This document shows positions 30,827 through 40,157 of a stretch of 46,076 bases of DNA, piece by piece. A model generated the notes under the pieces. The model ran no database searches. It was given only the letters and a program-made list of their open reading frames with translations, and was not told the origin of the DNA. This DNA is from Gaopeijia sp032250675 (GTDB lineage Bacteria > Gemmatimonadota > Gemmatimonadetes > Longimicrobiales > Gaopeijiaceae), in the NCBI GenBank assembly GCA_032250675.1, contig JAVVEY010000007.1, positions 1 through 46,076 of the forward strand. Reading direction: 5' to 3'. The translations under genes were made by a program, and so were the position numbers. Position 1 is the stretch's first letter. Each line of letters starts with the position of its first letter.

Positions 30827-31930
30827 TCAATCGTGATGCGCGTGTGAGTCCACATCGAGCGGGAGAGGAAGCGCCGCCACGTCCCGCTGATACATCTCGT
30901 CCGTCGGATCCACCTCGGGCCACGCGGAGGGGTCGCGCGGCGCGAAGAGACCCACGATATGGGCCATCCCGCCATCGAAGATCACCTCTCCGGTGGGGTT
31001 GTCGTAGACTCCGACGACGCGATATCGCTTGCCGGCTTCGAACTCGATCCGGGCGTCGAGGAGTTTGAAGAAGCGGCGGTAGATCTTCTGCTCCACCCCC
31101 TCGACGCGTCCTCCCGGGTCGCGTTCCGCGCGCAGCGTCGTGAGCGCCCGCCCCGTCTCGACCTCCTCGAGACGGAGTTCGACACCGTAGTCGTGCAGGT
31201 GTCCGCTCGCGGCGAGAAGCCCTCCATCGATCGGCATCTCGAACTCCCAGGCGTGCTCCGAGATTCCCGGCGGGAGATCGAAGGAGGTCTCACCCCCCAC
31301 ATTGTTGTTGGTGTCGACGTAGAAGGGCATCGCGGCCTCACGCTCCCTGCCCGGCGCCGCGTAGGGGATGACGAGCTGGAGATAGATATCCTCGAGCGGC
31401 TCACCCGTCGTGTTGTTCCACATCGCGTAGAATCCGATCGAGTCCCCCCGCTCGAGCGGCACCTCCAGGAAGTCCGGGAGCCGGATGTCGGGCGTCTCGG
31501 TGCCGAAACCGAAGAGCCGTTCCGCCACGGGATAGACGAGCTGACGGCGGTCGAAGTTCACCGCGATCGCATGATGCATCACATCCCGCGGCAGAGGCGT
31601 ACCATCCCCCTTGTAGACCGCCATGCGGAACCCGGCCATCCCGCCGTCGACCGGCCAGTTGATCGGGATGAGCGGGCTCTTCATCCCCTCGAAGTGCTGG
31701 TGTTCACCCCGTTGAGGATCCATCGAATGGACTGCGGGGATCGTGAAGGGACCCGCAACGATCTCGATCTGGTGCTTCTCCGCATCGACCTCCAGCGTCC
31801 GCGTGGGCGCGGCGACTCCGGAATCATCGACAGTCCGGATCGGAGGGGTGAGCGAGAGGGGAGCGTTGTACGTCGTGGACACGCAGGCAGTGACAGCGAC
31901 GACCCCGGCGAGAAAGGACAGCTTGCGCAT
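30827..31930 (-). CDS. Lipoprotein with copper type II monooxygenase-like histidine motifs
   Basis: From ATG 31930, which follows AGGAG, the product is 367 residues with a lipobox AVTAC at Cys16. The body is beta rich. It contains RDVMHHAIAVNF (adjacent His pair), AASGHLHDYGVELRLEE (His-x-His) and FDGGMAHIVGLF (Met near the end). That order matches the copper ligands of the PHM/dopamine-hydroxylase fold: His-His in the first domain, His-x-His and Met in the second. The C-terminus is DSHAHHD, another His-rich patch. It may bind copper and oxidise a substrate outside the cytoplasm, or only store metal. The assignment rests on motif order alone. The frame extends to 32083 but the signal peptide fixes the start. 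Confidence 0.55.
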   Translation of the reverse strand: MRKLSFLAGVVAVTACVSTTYNAPLSLTPPIRTVDDSGVAAPTRTLEVDAEKHQIEIVAGPFTIPAVHSMDPQRGEHQHFEGMKSPLIPINWPVDGGMAGFRMAVYKGDGTPLPRDVMHHAIAVNFDRRQLVYPVAERLFGFGTETPDIRLPDFLEVPLERGDSIGFYAMWNNTTGEPLEDIYLQLVIPYAAPGREREAAMPFYVDTNNNVGGETSFDLPPGISEHAWEFEMPIDGGLLAASGHLHDYGVELRLEEVETGRALTTLRAERDPGGRVEGVEQKIYRRFFKLLDARIEFEAGKRYRVVGVYDNPTGEVIFDGGMAHIVGLFAPRDPSAWPEVDPTDEMYQRDVAALPLPLDVDSHAHHD

Positions 31931-32090
31931 TCGGAAGTACTCCTGTCGGTACTCGGTACAGATCTCGTTCGTCCCCACAATCCATAGTCCCGAACCGAAG
32001 TGCCCGGTGTCGGGAAATCTCCTCGACGGGACGAAAGTCGTCCCGCTGGCCGGGAGGATACCGCCGAACGAACGCCGTGCCAATGCGGTA

Positions 32091-33407
32091 TCAGATATGG
32101 GAGGTAATCTCGTCGGGGTCGGTCGGTGCGCCCGCGGTGATCACCTCGGGGTCTCCTTCGGTCACGACCACATCGTCTTCGAGGCGGATCCCGATCCCCC
32201 GGAAGGTCTCGGCCGCGCCCCTCCCCGCCTCGATCGCCGGCCGGCCGAAGTAGAGTCCGGGCTCCACGGTGAGGACCATCCCCGGCTCGAGCACGACCGG
32301 ATCCCCGCCCTCATTCACCCACCCTCCCGCGTCGTGCACATCGAGCCCGAGCCAGTGACTCGTCCTGTGCGGAAAGAAGGGCTTGAGGGCCTCCCGGTCG
32401 TCCCTGGAGGCGAGCACCCCGAGCGTCGCGAGTCCGTCGTGGAGGTGGGCGGCTGCCGCCTCGTGCACCTCGACGATCGTGCGCCCGGGTCTGCAGGCGT
32501 CGACGGCGCGCTGCCGTGCACCGTCGACGATCCGATAGATCTCGAGCTGCTCGGGAGTGAAGCCGCCACTCACCGGCCATGTCCGCGAGATGTCGGCCGC
32601 GTACCCCTCGAACTCCGCCCCGGCATCGACGAGGACGAGATCGCCATCCCGGAGTCGGCAGGCGTTCCCGACATAGTGGAGCACGCACCCATTCTCTCCG
32701 CCCCCGACGATCGAGGGAAAGGCGGGGCCATCGCCCCGCATCGACCGGAAGGTGCCCTCGAGCCACCCCTCGATCTCCCACTCCCCGACCCCGGGCCGGA
32801 TCCGCTCCCGCGCGTGGCCGAAGGCGTGAACCGTGATCTCCGCCGCACGGCGGAGGCGCTCGAGTTCCGCCGTGTCCTTGCGCATCCGAAGCGGATCGAG
32901 GAGACGCGCCGGGTCGACGATCGAGTCGGCGCCGTGGCCCTCCCGCACCCGGAGAGAACGGCCACGTTCGAGAGCGCGCAGGACGGTGGGCTCCACGTCG
33001 GGGAAGGCGCCGAGTCGGAAGTAGATCGTGCCGGCCCCCGAGGCGAGCTCGACGACGCGCGCCTCGAGCGCGCCGAGGGCGTGCGCCGCGTCGGCGCCGA
33101 GTCGTTCCCCGGCCTCCGCCGGACCGGGACGCGTGCCCTCCCACACCTCGACTTCGGGATCCGGCTCGGCAAGGAAGATCTCGAAGCGGAGTCCGCCCCC
33201 ACCATCGCCGAGGAGGAGGGCGCAGCTCCGGGGTTGTGTGAGGCCTGTCACCCAGTAGAGTTCGCGATCGGGCACGTACCGATGCATCGTGTCCCGTGAT
33301 CGCACGCGCTGAGGGGCGGCGGGGAGGACGAGGATCGAATCCCCCAGCCGCTCCGCGAGCGCGGCGCGTCGAGCCTCGAAGGGGAACGGCTGCATTTCCG
33401 TTTTCAT
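32091..33407 (-). CDS. Xaa-Pro aminopeptidase (M24B, AMP_N plus pita-bread domain)
   Basis: The product has 438 residues from ATG 33407. The AMP_N domain (FEARRAALAERLGDSILVLP, RYVPDRELYWVTGL) is followed by the M24 catalytic domain. Dinuclear metal ligands are visible in order: Asp in VLVDAGAEF, Asp in YAADISRTWPV, His in HWLGLDVHDAG, Glu in MVLTVEPGLYF and Glu in GIRLEDDVVV. It should remove N-terminal residues preceding proline in the cytosol, using Mn or Co. An internal ATG at 33395 is an alternative start. It is divergent from the TonB receptor gene at 33458 with only 50 bases between. Confidence 0.92.
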   Translation of the reverse strand: MKTEMQPFPFEARRAALAERLGDSILVLPAAPQRVRSRDTMHRYVPDRELYWVTGLTQPRSCALLLGDGGGGLRFEIFLAEPDPEVEVWEGTRPGPAEAGERLGADAAHALGALEARVVELASGAGTIYFRLGAFPDVEPTVLRALERGRSLRVREGHGADSIVDPARLLDPLRMRKDTAELERLRRAAEITVHAFGHARERIRPGVGEWEIEGWLEGTFRSMRGDGPAFPSIVGGGENGCVLHYVGNACRLRDGDLVLVDAGAEFEGYAADISRTWPVSGGFTPEQLEIYRIVDGARQRAVDACRPGRTIVEVHEAAAAHLHDGLATLGVLASRDDREALKPFFPHRTSHWLGLDVHDAGGWVNEGGDPVVLEPGMVLTVEPGLYFGRPAIEAGRGAAETFRGIGIRLEDDVVVTEGDPEVITAGAPTDPDEITSHI

Positions 33408-33457
33408 ATCAATCGGGGTGCTGGAGACGAATCGATGCCCATCAACGAGATACCCAT

Positions 33458-35599
33458 TTGAGCCACACGCGCTGCGCACGCCGTTCCCCCTTCATCCTCC
33501 TCGTGGTGCCTCTGATCCTCGTGGTTCCGCTGCCCCTGGGAGCGCAGGGGGTCGGGGGCGACCCGGGCGACACGATCTCTCTCCCGGGTGTCGAGGTGAA
33601 GGTACTCACCACCCCGACGACAGGCGCGGGTCCCTATGCCGCGACCGTGCGCGAGGGAGCGTCGCTGCGGACCCTCGGCGCAGCCGCCTTTCTCGAAGAC
33701 GCGGTGCGCGGCATCCCCGGTGTGCAGATCCAGAATCGCGGAAACTACGCACTCGGTGAACGATGGATCATTCGGGGCTTCGGCGCACGCTCCCAATTTG
33801 GCGTGCGGGGGATCCGCTTCCTCGTCGACGGAATCCCCGCCTCGCTCCCCGACGGGCAGGCGACGCTCGATCACGTCGACGCGGCGGCGCTCGAGCGGAT
33901 CGAGATCCTTCGCGGGCCCTCCGCCGCCCGCTTCGGCAACGCGGCGGGCGGTGTGGTCGCGATCGAGACGCGAAGGCCCGCCGGAGGACGCTCCGCGGAA
34001 GCCCGCGGGGGCGGGGGGAGCGACGGACTGGCGAGTGGATCGTTCGCGATCGAGGACGGCAGCGGGTCGGTCCCCTTTCGCATCTCGGTCAGGCGACTCG
34101 AGTCCAACGGTTTCCGCACCGACCGCTCCACCGGCGAGCCCTTCGGAGGCGTAGAACGCTGGACCTTCACGGGACGCGCCGACACCCGGATCGCCGGCGG
34201 TGAGCTCACGATCTCGGGATCCGCGCTCGACCTCGATGCGCGCAATCCGGGCTCTCTCCCCCTCGAGGAGATCGATGCCGACGACCGTCCCGCGCGGGAC
34301 TTCAATGTGCTCTCGGGAGCGCGCAAGGCGATCGAGCAGGGGCAGCTCGGCGTCCGGTGGCGCCCGACGTGCGCCGCGACGCCGTGCGGGGGACTCGAGG
34401 CGTCTGCGTGGGTGCTCACGCGCTCGGTCGACAATCCGATTCCGGGAGCGGTGATCGATCTGGACCGCACCGCCTTCGGCGCTCGCGTCGAGCAGCGCGG
34501 AGGGGGAGAGGATGTGCGCTGGGCGCTGGGGATCGAGGCACAGGCGCAGGACGACGATCGCCGAAACTTCGAGAATGAGGGGGGCGCGCGCGGAGCGCTC
34601 ACTCTCGATCAGACCGAAGAGGTCTCGGTGCTCTCCGCCTTCGGGCAACTCGTCGTGGGTCCGGGTGTGCCGGGACTCGCGGCGGAAGGATCGGGGTGGG
34701 AAGCCCACACGGCGCTTCGCGCCGACCGCACGCACTTCGACGCGACCGACCGGTTTCTCGTGGACGGCGATCCCGACGACTCGGGGGACCGGACGATGAC
34801 CTCCGTCTCTCCCTCGATCGGGGTCATCGTCGCACCCGTCAGCGGGATCGAGCTCTTCGCCTCGACGGGCTCCTTCTTCGAGACCCCGACGACGACCGAG
34901 CTCGTCAACCGTCCCTCGGGAGCGGGGGGGCTCAACCCCGAACTCGATCCGAGGCGCGGCTGGACGGCGGAAGCGGGCGCGCGCGCGGCGCGGATGGAGG
35001 GGTCGTGGGTGATGGAGGGCGAGGTCGTCGGATTCGGCGCGTGGATTCGTGACGAACTCGTCTCCTTCGAGGTGCCGAGCGATCCCGGACGTTCCTTCTT
35101 CCGCAACGCGGGAAAGTCTCGTCACCGTGGCGTCGAAGCCGGTCTGCGCCTCCGTCATCTCGGCGAGCGCGCCCTCTTCCGCTTCGCGGTGACCCGCATC
35201 GACGCACGCTTTCGCGAGAGCGACGACGACCCGCGCGAGATCGCGGGCAATCGCATCCCCGGTGTCGCGCCGACGCGGTTCGACGCCACCGCGGAAGCCT
35301 CGGCCGGCCCGCTCCGGCTCGCCCTCGATCTCCTTCACACCGGTTCGATCCCGGTCGATGACGAGGGTGGGCCCGAAGCGCCTTCGGCCACGACCCTCGA
35401 TCTGCGCGCCACCGCACAGCTCGACACCCCTCTGGGCGGCGTCGCACCCTGGGCCACGGTGCGAAATCTCACCGACAGGGAGTGGGTTGCGTCGGTCGTT
35501 CCGAACGCCTTCGGCGGGCGGTTCTTCGAACCCGGTCCGGGGCGCACCTTCGAGGTGGGATTGCGATTCGCCGTGCAGCGTGACCCCTCCGGTCAGTGA
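33458..35599 (+). CDS. TonB-dependent receptor, second copy
   Basis: Starting at TTG 33458 the product is 713 residues with a good signal peptide (RSPFILLVVPLILVVPLPLGAQ). The plug follows without an N-terminal Ig domain: AAAFLEDAVRGIPGVQIQNRG, RWIIRGFGARSQFGVRGIRFL and ALERIEILRGPSAARFGNAAG. The barrel ends with a FEVGLRFAVQ-type strand. There is no ATG in frame near the signal peptide; the ATG-less region makes TTG the best choice, though its Shine-Dalgarno site is weak. Unlike the receptor at 26843, no Fur-type palindrome is visible upstream. The ligand is unknown. Its 3' end overlaps the convergent glycosidase gene by seven bases. Confidence 0.9.
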   Translation: MSHTRCARRSPFILLVVPLILVVPLPLGAQGVGGDPGDTISLPGVEVKVLTTPTTGAGPYAATVREGASLRTLGAAAFLEDAVRGIPGVQIQNRGNYALGERWIIRGFGARSQFGVRGIRFLVDGIPASLPDGQATLDHVDAAALERIEILRGPSAARFGNAAGGVVAIETRRPAGGRSAEARGGGGSDGLASGSFAIEDGSGSVPFRISVRRLESNGFRTDRSTGEPFGGVERWTFTGRADTRIAGGELTISGSALDLDARNPGSLPLEEIDADDRPARDFNVLSGARKAIEQGQLGVRWRPTCAATPCGGLEASAWVLTRSVDNPIPGAVIDLDRTAFGARVEQRGGGEDVRWALGIEAQAQDDDRRNFENEGGARGALTLDQTEEVSVLSAFGQLVVGPGVPGLAAEGSGWEAHTALRADRTHFDATDRFLVDGDPDDSGDRTMTSVSPSIGVIVAPVSGIELFASTGSFFETPTTTELVNRPSGAGGLNPELDPRRGWTAEAGARAARMEGSWVMEGEVVGFGAWIRDELVSFEVPSDPGRSFFRNAGKSRHRGVEAGLRLRHLGERALFRFAVTRIDARFRESDDDPREIAGNRIPGVAPTRFDATAEASAGPLRLALDLLHTGSIPVDDEGGPEAPSATTLDLRATAQLDTPLGGVAPWATVRNLTDREWVASVVPNAFGGRFFEPGPGRTFEVGLRFAVQRDPSGQ

Positions 35600-36522
35600 C
35601 ACCCCTCCGGGTCATGAACCACGAGGAGCGCATTGACGACGGCGCGCTCTCCCATCAGACCGGATGGACGGTTCACGATGCGTCCGGCAAGATACATCGC
35701 CGTCGATCCCCCACCGTCGAGGTTGAGCGCCTCCTCCACGGCGAGCGCTTCCATGAGCCCCGTGAGCTCGTCGAGTGTCATCCCCACGGAGTGTCCGTCC
35801 CTCCGTCCATCCACCGTCACGATCCAGAGTCGCTTCCCGGCGATGCCGACCGCGGTGCGCGGGTGGCGCTCGGCGGCGAACTCCGGCCGCGCCGCGACCT
35901 CGAGGTCGCCGACGCGCTCGCCTCCGTCGAGGAGTTCGGGCCGTCCCCCGATCAGCTGGACCCCACCTCGCTCGCCCTCGGGCACCCGCCACTCCGGTCC
36001 GCGCACCGATCCCGTGCCCGGCTCGACCTCGACCGGACCGATCCAGAGTTCACCCCCCTCGCGCCAGGCGAGCGCCGCGCTCCGCTGGCTTCCCCGGACC
36101 CCGGCCGGTCCGGCTTCCGCTCCGATCGGCCGACCCTCCGGCGTGAAGAAGTCGCCGTTGACCGCCGCGATCACGACCCCCTCGTGCCCGGCCGCGATCG
36201 CGCTCAAGGGTTCAAGCCCCGCATCCCCCTCACCCGCACCTCCGGGGAGGCCGAGGTCGAGGGCGAGTCCGCATCGCGCCAGATCGACCTCGAGGAGGTG
36301 GACGGCGAGGGGACCGTCGGGGCTCCGGAGGAAGTGGTGCACCACCCCGGGCACGACCGCATCACTCCGCACCGTATCGGGTGCCAGGAGTTCGACCACG
36401 TCGGGGGGGAGGGAGTCGACGGCGTGCCCCGGCGCATCGGGTGGCGCGCACGCCGCCGCCGAGGCCACGCACGCCACGAGAGCGCCAGCCAGACGGAGGT
36501 GAGCACGGCTTCGATTCCTCAT
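35593..36522 (-). CDS. Phosphodiester glycosidase (NAGPA-like) lipoprotein
   Basis: From ATG 36522 the product is 309 residues with a signal peptide ending in lipobox SAAAC (Cys25). The NAGPA/DUF2233 signature is complete: AAVNGDFFTPEGRPIG, RTAVGIAGKRLWIVTVDGRR, GHSVGMTLDELTGLM and ALNLDGGGSTAM. Family members cleave sugar-phosphodiester links, as human NAGPA uncovers mannose-6-phosphate and bacterial ones process exopolysaccharide or peptidoglycan-linked sugars. The protein should act in the periplasm or at the surface. The longer frame to 36972 is antisense to the next gene and rejected. Confidence 0.87.
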   Translation of the reverse strand: MRNRSRAHLRLAGALVACVASAAACAPPDAPGHAVDSLPPDVVELLAPDTVRSDAVVPGVVHHFLRSPDGPLAVHLLEVDLARCGLALDLGLPGGAGEGDAGLEPLSAIAAGHEGVVIAAVNGDFFTPEGRPIGAEAGPAGVRGSQRSAALAWREGGELWIGPVEVEPGTGSVRGPEWRVPEGERGGVQLIGGRPELLDGGERVGDLEVAARPEFAAERHPRTAVGIAGKRLWIVTVDGRRDGHSVGMTLDELTGLMEALAVEEALNLDGGGSTAMYLAGRIVNRPSGLMGERAVVNALLVVHDPEGCH

Positions 36523-36600
36523 GTCGGCAAGATAGACGCTCTCGCACCGCACGACCACGCGCCGGACACACGACCCCGCTCCGGGCATTAGATTCCCGCC

Positions 36601-37101
36601 ATGAGACTCCGTACCCTCGCCCTCGTCCTCCTCCCGCCTCTCCTCGCCCTCGGCACGATGGCGCACGCCGTACGCGCGCAGGACGACGGGCTTCGTATCG
36701 GGATCTACTTCGGGGGCACATCCGCAGTCGGAATCCTCTTCGACTTGTTCGACGACTCGGGGAGCACCGAGTTGACGATCGGCACCTTCACCTTCCGTGA
36801 CCTGAGCCTCTCGGTGGTGCGGCGGCACCGCTTCGGGGATGGCGATCTGCAACCGACGATCGGGGCGGGGCTCTGGGTCGTGACGGCGATCCCGGGCGAA
36901 GACGAGCAGACGGGGCTCGCCCTCGTGCTGCGGGCCCCGGTGGGCCTCGAATGGAATGTCAGCGGAGATCACTTCGTGAACGGCGATCTCAACCTCAATC
37001 GCGCGATCTTCGTGCGCCGCACCGATCCCGAAGACGATCTCCCGCCGGCATCGCGCATCATCCCCCTCCCCGGCCTCTCATACCGCTGGCTCTCCAACTG
37101 A
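36601..37101 (+). CDS. Exported protein of unknown function, beta-rich
   Basis: A 166-residue protein with a clear signal peptide (LRTLALVLLPPLLALGTMAHAVRAQ). The mature part has alternating hydrophobic strands (LRIGIYFGGTSAVGILFDLF, TELTIGTFTFRDLSLSVVRR, LQPTIGAGLWVVT, LVLRAPVGLEWNVS) and could be a small outer membrane barrel or lipocalin-like fold. I know no family. It is divergent from the glycosidase gene, with 78 bases between them. Confidence 0.7.
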   Translation: MRLRTLALVLLPPLLALGTMAHAVRAQDDGLRIGIYFGGTSAVGILFDLFDDSGSTELTIGTFTFRDLSLSVVRRHRFGDGDLQPTIGAGLWVVTAIPGEDEQTGLALVLRAPVGLEWNVSGDHFVNGDLNLNRAIFVRRTDPEDDLPPASRIIPLPGLSYRWLSN

Positions 37102-37122
37102 CGAACTGACGCCGCCGTGCGG

Positions 37123-37374
37123 TCAGAGACGGTCGGCCGCGTCCCACCGTTCATCCTTCCAGAAGCGCTCTTCCTCCGCTTCGATCTCCCCGAAGTCGAG
37201 GGGGTCGTCCTCGGGGGTGCTCACGCGCCCCCCTTCCTCGATCGTGCGGACCGTGTCGTCGTCGACCTCGATCGGAGGACGAGCGAGGCGTTCACGCAAC
37301 CTCCGGCGTCGCACACGCCACCCCACGACCACGAGCAGCGAGAGGGCGGCGAGGAGGAGCGCGGAGGGCGTCAC
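37123..37374 (-). CDS. Small single-pass membrane protein (83 residues)
   Basis: GTG 37374 overlaps the threonine synthase stop by four bases (GTGA). The product has one N-terminal membrane segment (ALLLAALSLLVVVGW), a basic stop-transfer patch (RVRRRRLRERLARPP) and an acidic cytoplasmic tail (EDDPLDFGEIEAEEERFWKDE). Coupled translation and proper membrane-protein features support it as a gene, although a long overlapping open frame in the same register hides the start. The function is unknown. Confidence 0.65.
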   Translation of the reverse strand: MTPSALLLAALSLLVVVGWRVRRRRLRERLARPPIEVDDDTVRTIEEGGRVSTPEDDPLDFGEIEAEEERFWKDERWDAADRL

Positions 37375-38555
37375 ACCTGAGGTTCCATCCCGACGTACTT
37401 GAGCCCGGACCCCGTGTTGAAGAGGACGACCTCTTCGCTCTCCGCGATGCCACCGGACGCCCGCAGCGCCGCGACCGCCGCGGCGACGGCTCCACCCTCC
37501 GGTGCCGCGAAAACCCCCGTGTCCGCCCCCATCGCGTGCACCCAGCGCTCCATCTCGTGGTCGGGGACAGCCACGGCCGCGCCGCCCGAGCTCCGCACCG
37601 CGTCGAGGATCAGGAAATCCCCGATCGCCCCCGGCACCCGCAGCCCCGACGCATACGTCCGCGCTCCCGTCCAGGGCTCGGCATGGTCGAGGCCCGACTC
37701 GAACGCCCGGACGATCGGGGCGCACCCGGCGGCCTGGACCGAGATCATGCGGGGGCGGTCCTTCCCGATCCACCCGAGCTGCTCCATCTCCTCAAAGGCC
37801 TTCCACATCCCGATCAGCCCGGTGCCCCCCCCGGTCGGGTAGACGATCACGTCGGGGAGCCTCCCTCCGAGCTGTTCGAAGAGTTCGTACCCCATCGTCT
37901 TCTTCCCTTCGACCCGGTACGGCTCCTTGAGGGTCGAGAGGTCGAACCACCCTTCGCGTTCGACCCCCTCTCGCACCACGCGACCGCAGTCGTTGATCAG
38001 ACCGTCGAGGAGCTGCAGGTGCGCGCCGAGCGCCCGGATCTCCGCCACGATCGGCGCAGGCGTGTCGCTCGGCACCACGACGTGAACCTCGAGTCCGGCG
38101 GCTGCCCCGTAGGCCGCGGCCGCTGAACCGGCATTCCCCGCCGAGGGGAGAGCGATGGCCGTGGCGCCGAGCTCCTTCGCACGCGACACCGCCATCGCCA
38201 GTCCGCGCGCCTTGAAGCTTCCCGTCGGGTTCTGCCCCTCTTCCTTGATCCAGACCCGGTCCACCTCCAGGCGCGCGGCCAGGCGCGGCGCGTCGAGGAG
38301 CGGGGTCCACCCCTCACCCAGCGCCACGCGGTGGGCAGGATCCCGGACCGGGAGTACCTCGGCGTAACGCCAGAGGTCGGCGCGCCGCCCCACGAGACTC
38401 GCGGGGGTGAAGGTGTCGCGGATCGCGTCGAGGTCATAGCGAGCGAAGAAGGGCTTCCCCGCAGGAGAGAGCGTCTGGAGCACCTCGCTCTCGTGGCGTT
38501 CGCCGGTCGCGGTGCACTCGAGGTGCGTCGCGCCGGTCGGGATCGGTGGCGTCAT
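37371..38555 (-). CDS. thrC: Threonine synthase (PLP-dependent)
   Basis: The 394-residue product has the PLP lysine in NPTGSFKARGLA (Lys115), the phosphate loop SAGNAGSAAAAYG and VYPTGGGTGLIGMW, and the C-terminal NTGSGLKY. The N-terminus contains ECTATGERH and LSPAGKPFFARYDLD, typical of long-chain threonine synthases that carry a short zinc-ribbon-like start, though only one cysteine is visible. It converts O-phosphohomoserine to threonine. ATG 38555 overlaps the stop of the CPBP gene by four bases; the small membrane protein overlaps at the 3' end. A diaminopropionate lyase or related beta-family enzyme is less likely. Confidence 0.9.
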   Translation of the reverse strand: MTPPIPTGATHLECTATGERHESEVLQTLSPAGKPFFARYDLDAIRDTFTPASLVGRRADLWRYAEVLPVRDPAHRVALGEGWTPLLDAPRLAARLEVDRVWIKEEGQNPTGSFKARGLAMAVSRAKELGATAIALPSAGNAGSAAAAYGAAAGLEVHVVVPSDTPAPIVAEIRALGAHLQLLDGLINDCGRVVREGVEREGWFDLSTLKEPYRVEGKKTMGYELFEQLGGRLPDVIVYPTGGGTGLIGMWKAFEEMEQLGWIGKDRPRMISVQAAGCAPIVRAFESGLDHAEPWTGARTYASGLRVPGAIGDFLILDAVRSSGGAAVAVPDHEMERWVHAMGADTGVFAAPEGGAVAAAVAALRASGGIAESEEVVLFNTGSGLKYVGMEPQV

Positions 38556-39358
38556 GCGGAGGTCGTCGAAGAGGTGGAGTCGCGGAGCGTCGGGAGAGGA
38601 CGAACGAGCCGTCCCCCTGCAACGAGTAGCACAAGGAAGAGTGCCACGGCAATGGGGGAGGGAGGCCCGAGCTCGACCGGGTCGAGTCCGGAGGGCGTTG
38701 CCCCCGGCTGAGGCGCGGCAACGACGGTCGTGGCGAGGATCAGCATCCCGTTGTTGATCCCGTGCATCCACACCCCCGCCCAGAGCGAGCGGGCGCGCCA
38801 CACCACCCATGCGATCGCGGCCCCCGAGACGGCGGCAGGGAGGACCCGGACGGCGGAGCCGGGGAGCCAGTGGATCGCGCCGAAGAGGGCTGCGTTCACC
38901 CCGATCGCGAGCGCGGCGGGCCAGCGCTTCCAGCTCTGGAGGAGTATGCCTCGAAAGACGATCTCCTCACAGATCGCCGGAGTCAGGGCAGCGGCCAGGA
39001 GGATCAGCGCGAGTTCGCCCGGGCCCGCCGCACGCATCGCGCCCTCGAGCACCTCGACGAGCCCCTCCGGTACCTCGATCCAGAAACTCTGTACCCACGC
39101 CACCACCGAGTTCATCCCCAGTGCACCCAGCATCACGAGCGTGCCGCCGCCCAGCGTTCGTGCACTCACGGGGTGGAGGGCGAGCGCCCGTCGGAGGTCG
39201 ATGCCTCCGAGGTACAGCGCTGTGAGAACCGGTGCAGCGAGCAGGAGCCACTGCGCCACACCGAGACCGACGAGCCCGAAGGGCGCGACGAGGGGTCGGC
39301 CCGAGAAGAAGAGGACGAGTGCGCCCACACCGAGCAGGGTACCGCTGACCGCATTCAC
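38552..39358 (-). CDS. CPBP family intramembrane metalloprotease
   Basis: A 268-residue polytopic membrane protein with about eight helices. Catalytic motifs of the CPBP/Rce1 family are present: CEEIVFRG (Glu131, Glu132, Arg), LFGAIHW (His163) and VWMHGINNG (His199, Asn202 or Asn203). The family includes CaaX proteases and bacteriocin-immunity proteins; the bacterial substrates are mostly unknown. It begins the operon that continues into threonine synthase and a small membrane protein. Confidence 0.9.
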   Translation of the reverse strand: MNAVSGTLLGVGALVLFFSGRPLVAPFGLVGLGVAQWLLLAAPVLTALYLGGIDLRRALALHPVSARTLGGGTLVMLGALGMNSVVAWVQSFWIEVPEGLVEVLEGAMRAAGPGELALILLAAALTPAICEEIVFRGILLQSWKRWPAALAIGVNAALFGAIHWLPGSAVRVLPAAVSGAAIAWVVWRARSLWAGVWMHGINNGMLILATTVVAAPQPGATPSGLDPVELGPPSPIAVALFLVLLVAGGRLVRPLPTLRDSTSSTTSA

Positions 39359-39599
39359 GGTCCGAAGCTCTCACCGACCGAAAGCTCGGGCAACCTGGCG
39401 CTCCGACCTTCCCGGGCGTCGGGCGGTCGTGCAGTCGGGAGGCCGTCGTGACGCGGGGTCTCCCTTCCTCAACGGCCCTCTGTAGATTGTCCTCATCCCA
39501 TCCCGGATACGGCGGCAACCCCGGAGTGCGCCCAGGCAACCCCGGAGAGTGCATCCGGCATCGTATCTTGCAGACATCCCACGCGAATCGAGAGGAGTG

Positions 39600-40157
39600 G
39601 TGAACGAAGCACAGATCATCCGGAGGGCGAGCGCCGGGGACGCCGGTGCCGTGCGCCAGCTGTACGAGCGGTACGCCCCGCGGGTCTATGCCGTGGTCCG
39701 GCGTATCGCGGGGTGTGACGATCTCGCGCAGGACTACGCCCAGGAGGCGTGGATCCGGGCGATTCGCGCACTTCCGACCTTCCGGGGAGATGCGCGCTTC
39801 TCGACCTGGCTGCATCGCATCGCCGTGAACGCGGCGCTGCAGGCGTTGCGGCGATCCCAATCACGGAGGGAGCGCGAGGCACCGCTCCCCGACACCCTCC
39901 CGGTCGGCCCCCGGGTGGGCGACGCACTCCTTGAATCCCGCCTGGAGAGCGCGCTCGACCGGCTCCCGGAGGGGATGCGCGAGGTAATCATCCTCCACGA
40001 CGTGGAAGGGTATACACATGAGGAGATCGGTGAGGTGCTCGGTGTCACGTCGGGCACCTCGAAATCCCAGCTCTTCAAGGCCCGCGCCAAGATGCGCGAT
40101 ATGCTCGAAGGACTGAACGACTCCACCGAGGTACGGGAAGCATGGAACGACATCTGA
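39600..40157 (+). CDS. ECF RNA polymerase sigma factor
   Basis: A 185-residue RpoE-like sigma factor. Region 2 is visible in QLYERYAPRVYAVVRRIAGC, QDYAQEAWIRAIRALPTFRG and FSTWLHRIAVNAALQALR. Region 4 is visible in LDRLPEGMREVIILHDVEGY and THEEIGEVLGVTSGTSKSQL. The GTG at 39600 follows AGGAG; GTG 39597 and ATG 39549 are alternatives but add nonconserved residues. The next gene, its likely anti-sigma factor, overlaps by 16 bases. Confidence 0.93.
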   Translation: MNEAQIIRRASAGDAGAVRQLYERYAPRVYAVVRRIAGCDDLAQDYAQEAWIRAIRALPTFRGDARFSTWLHRIAVNAALQALRRSQSRREREAPLPDTLPVGPRVGDALLESRLESALDRLPEGMREVIILHDVEGYTHEEIGEVLGVTSGTSKSQLFKARAKMRDMLEGLNDSTEVREAWNDI

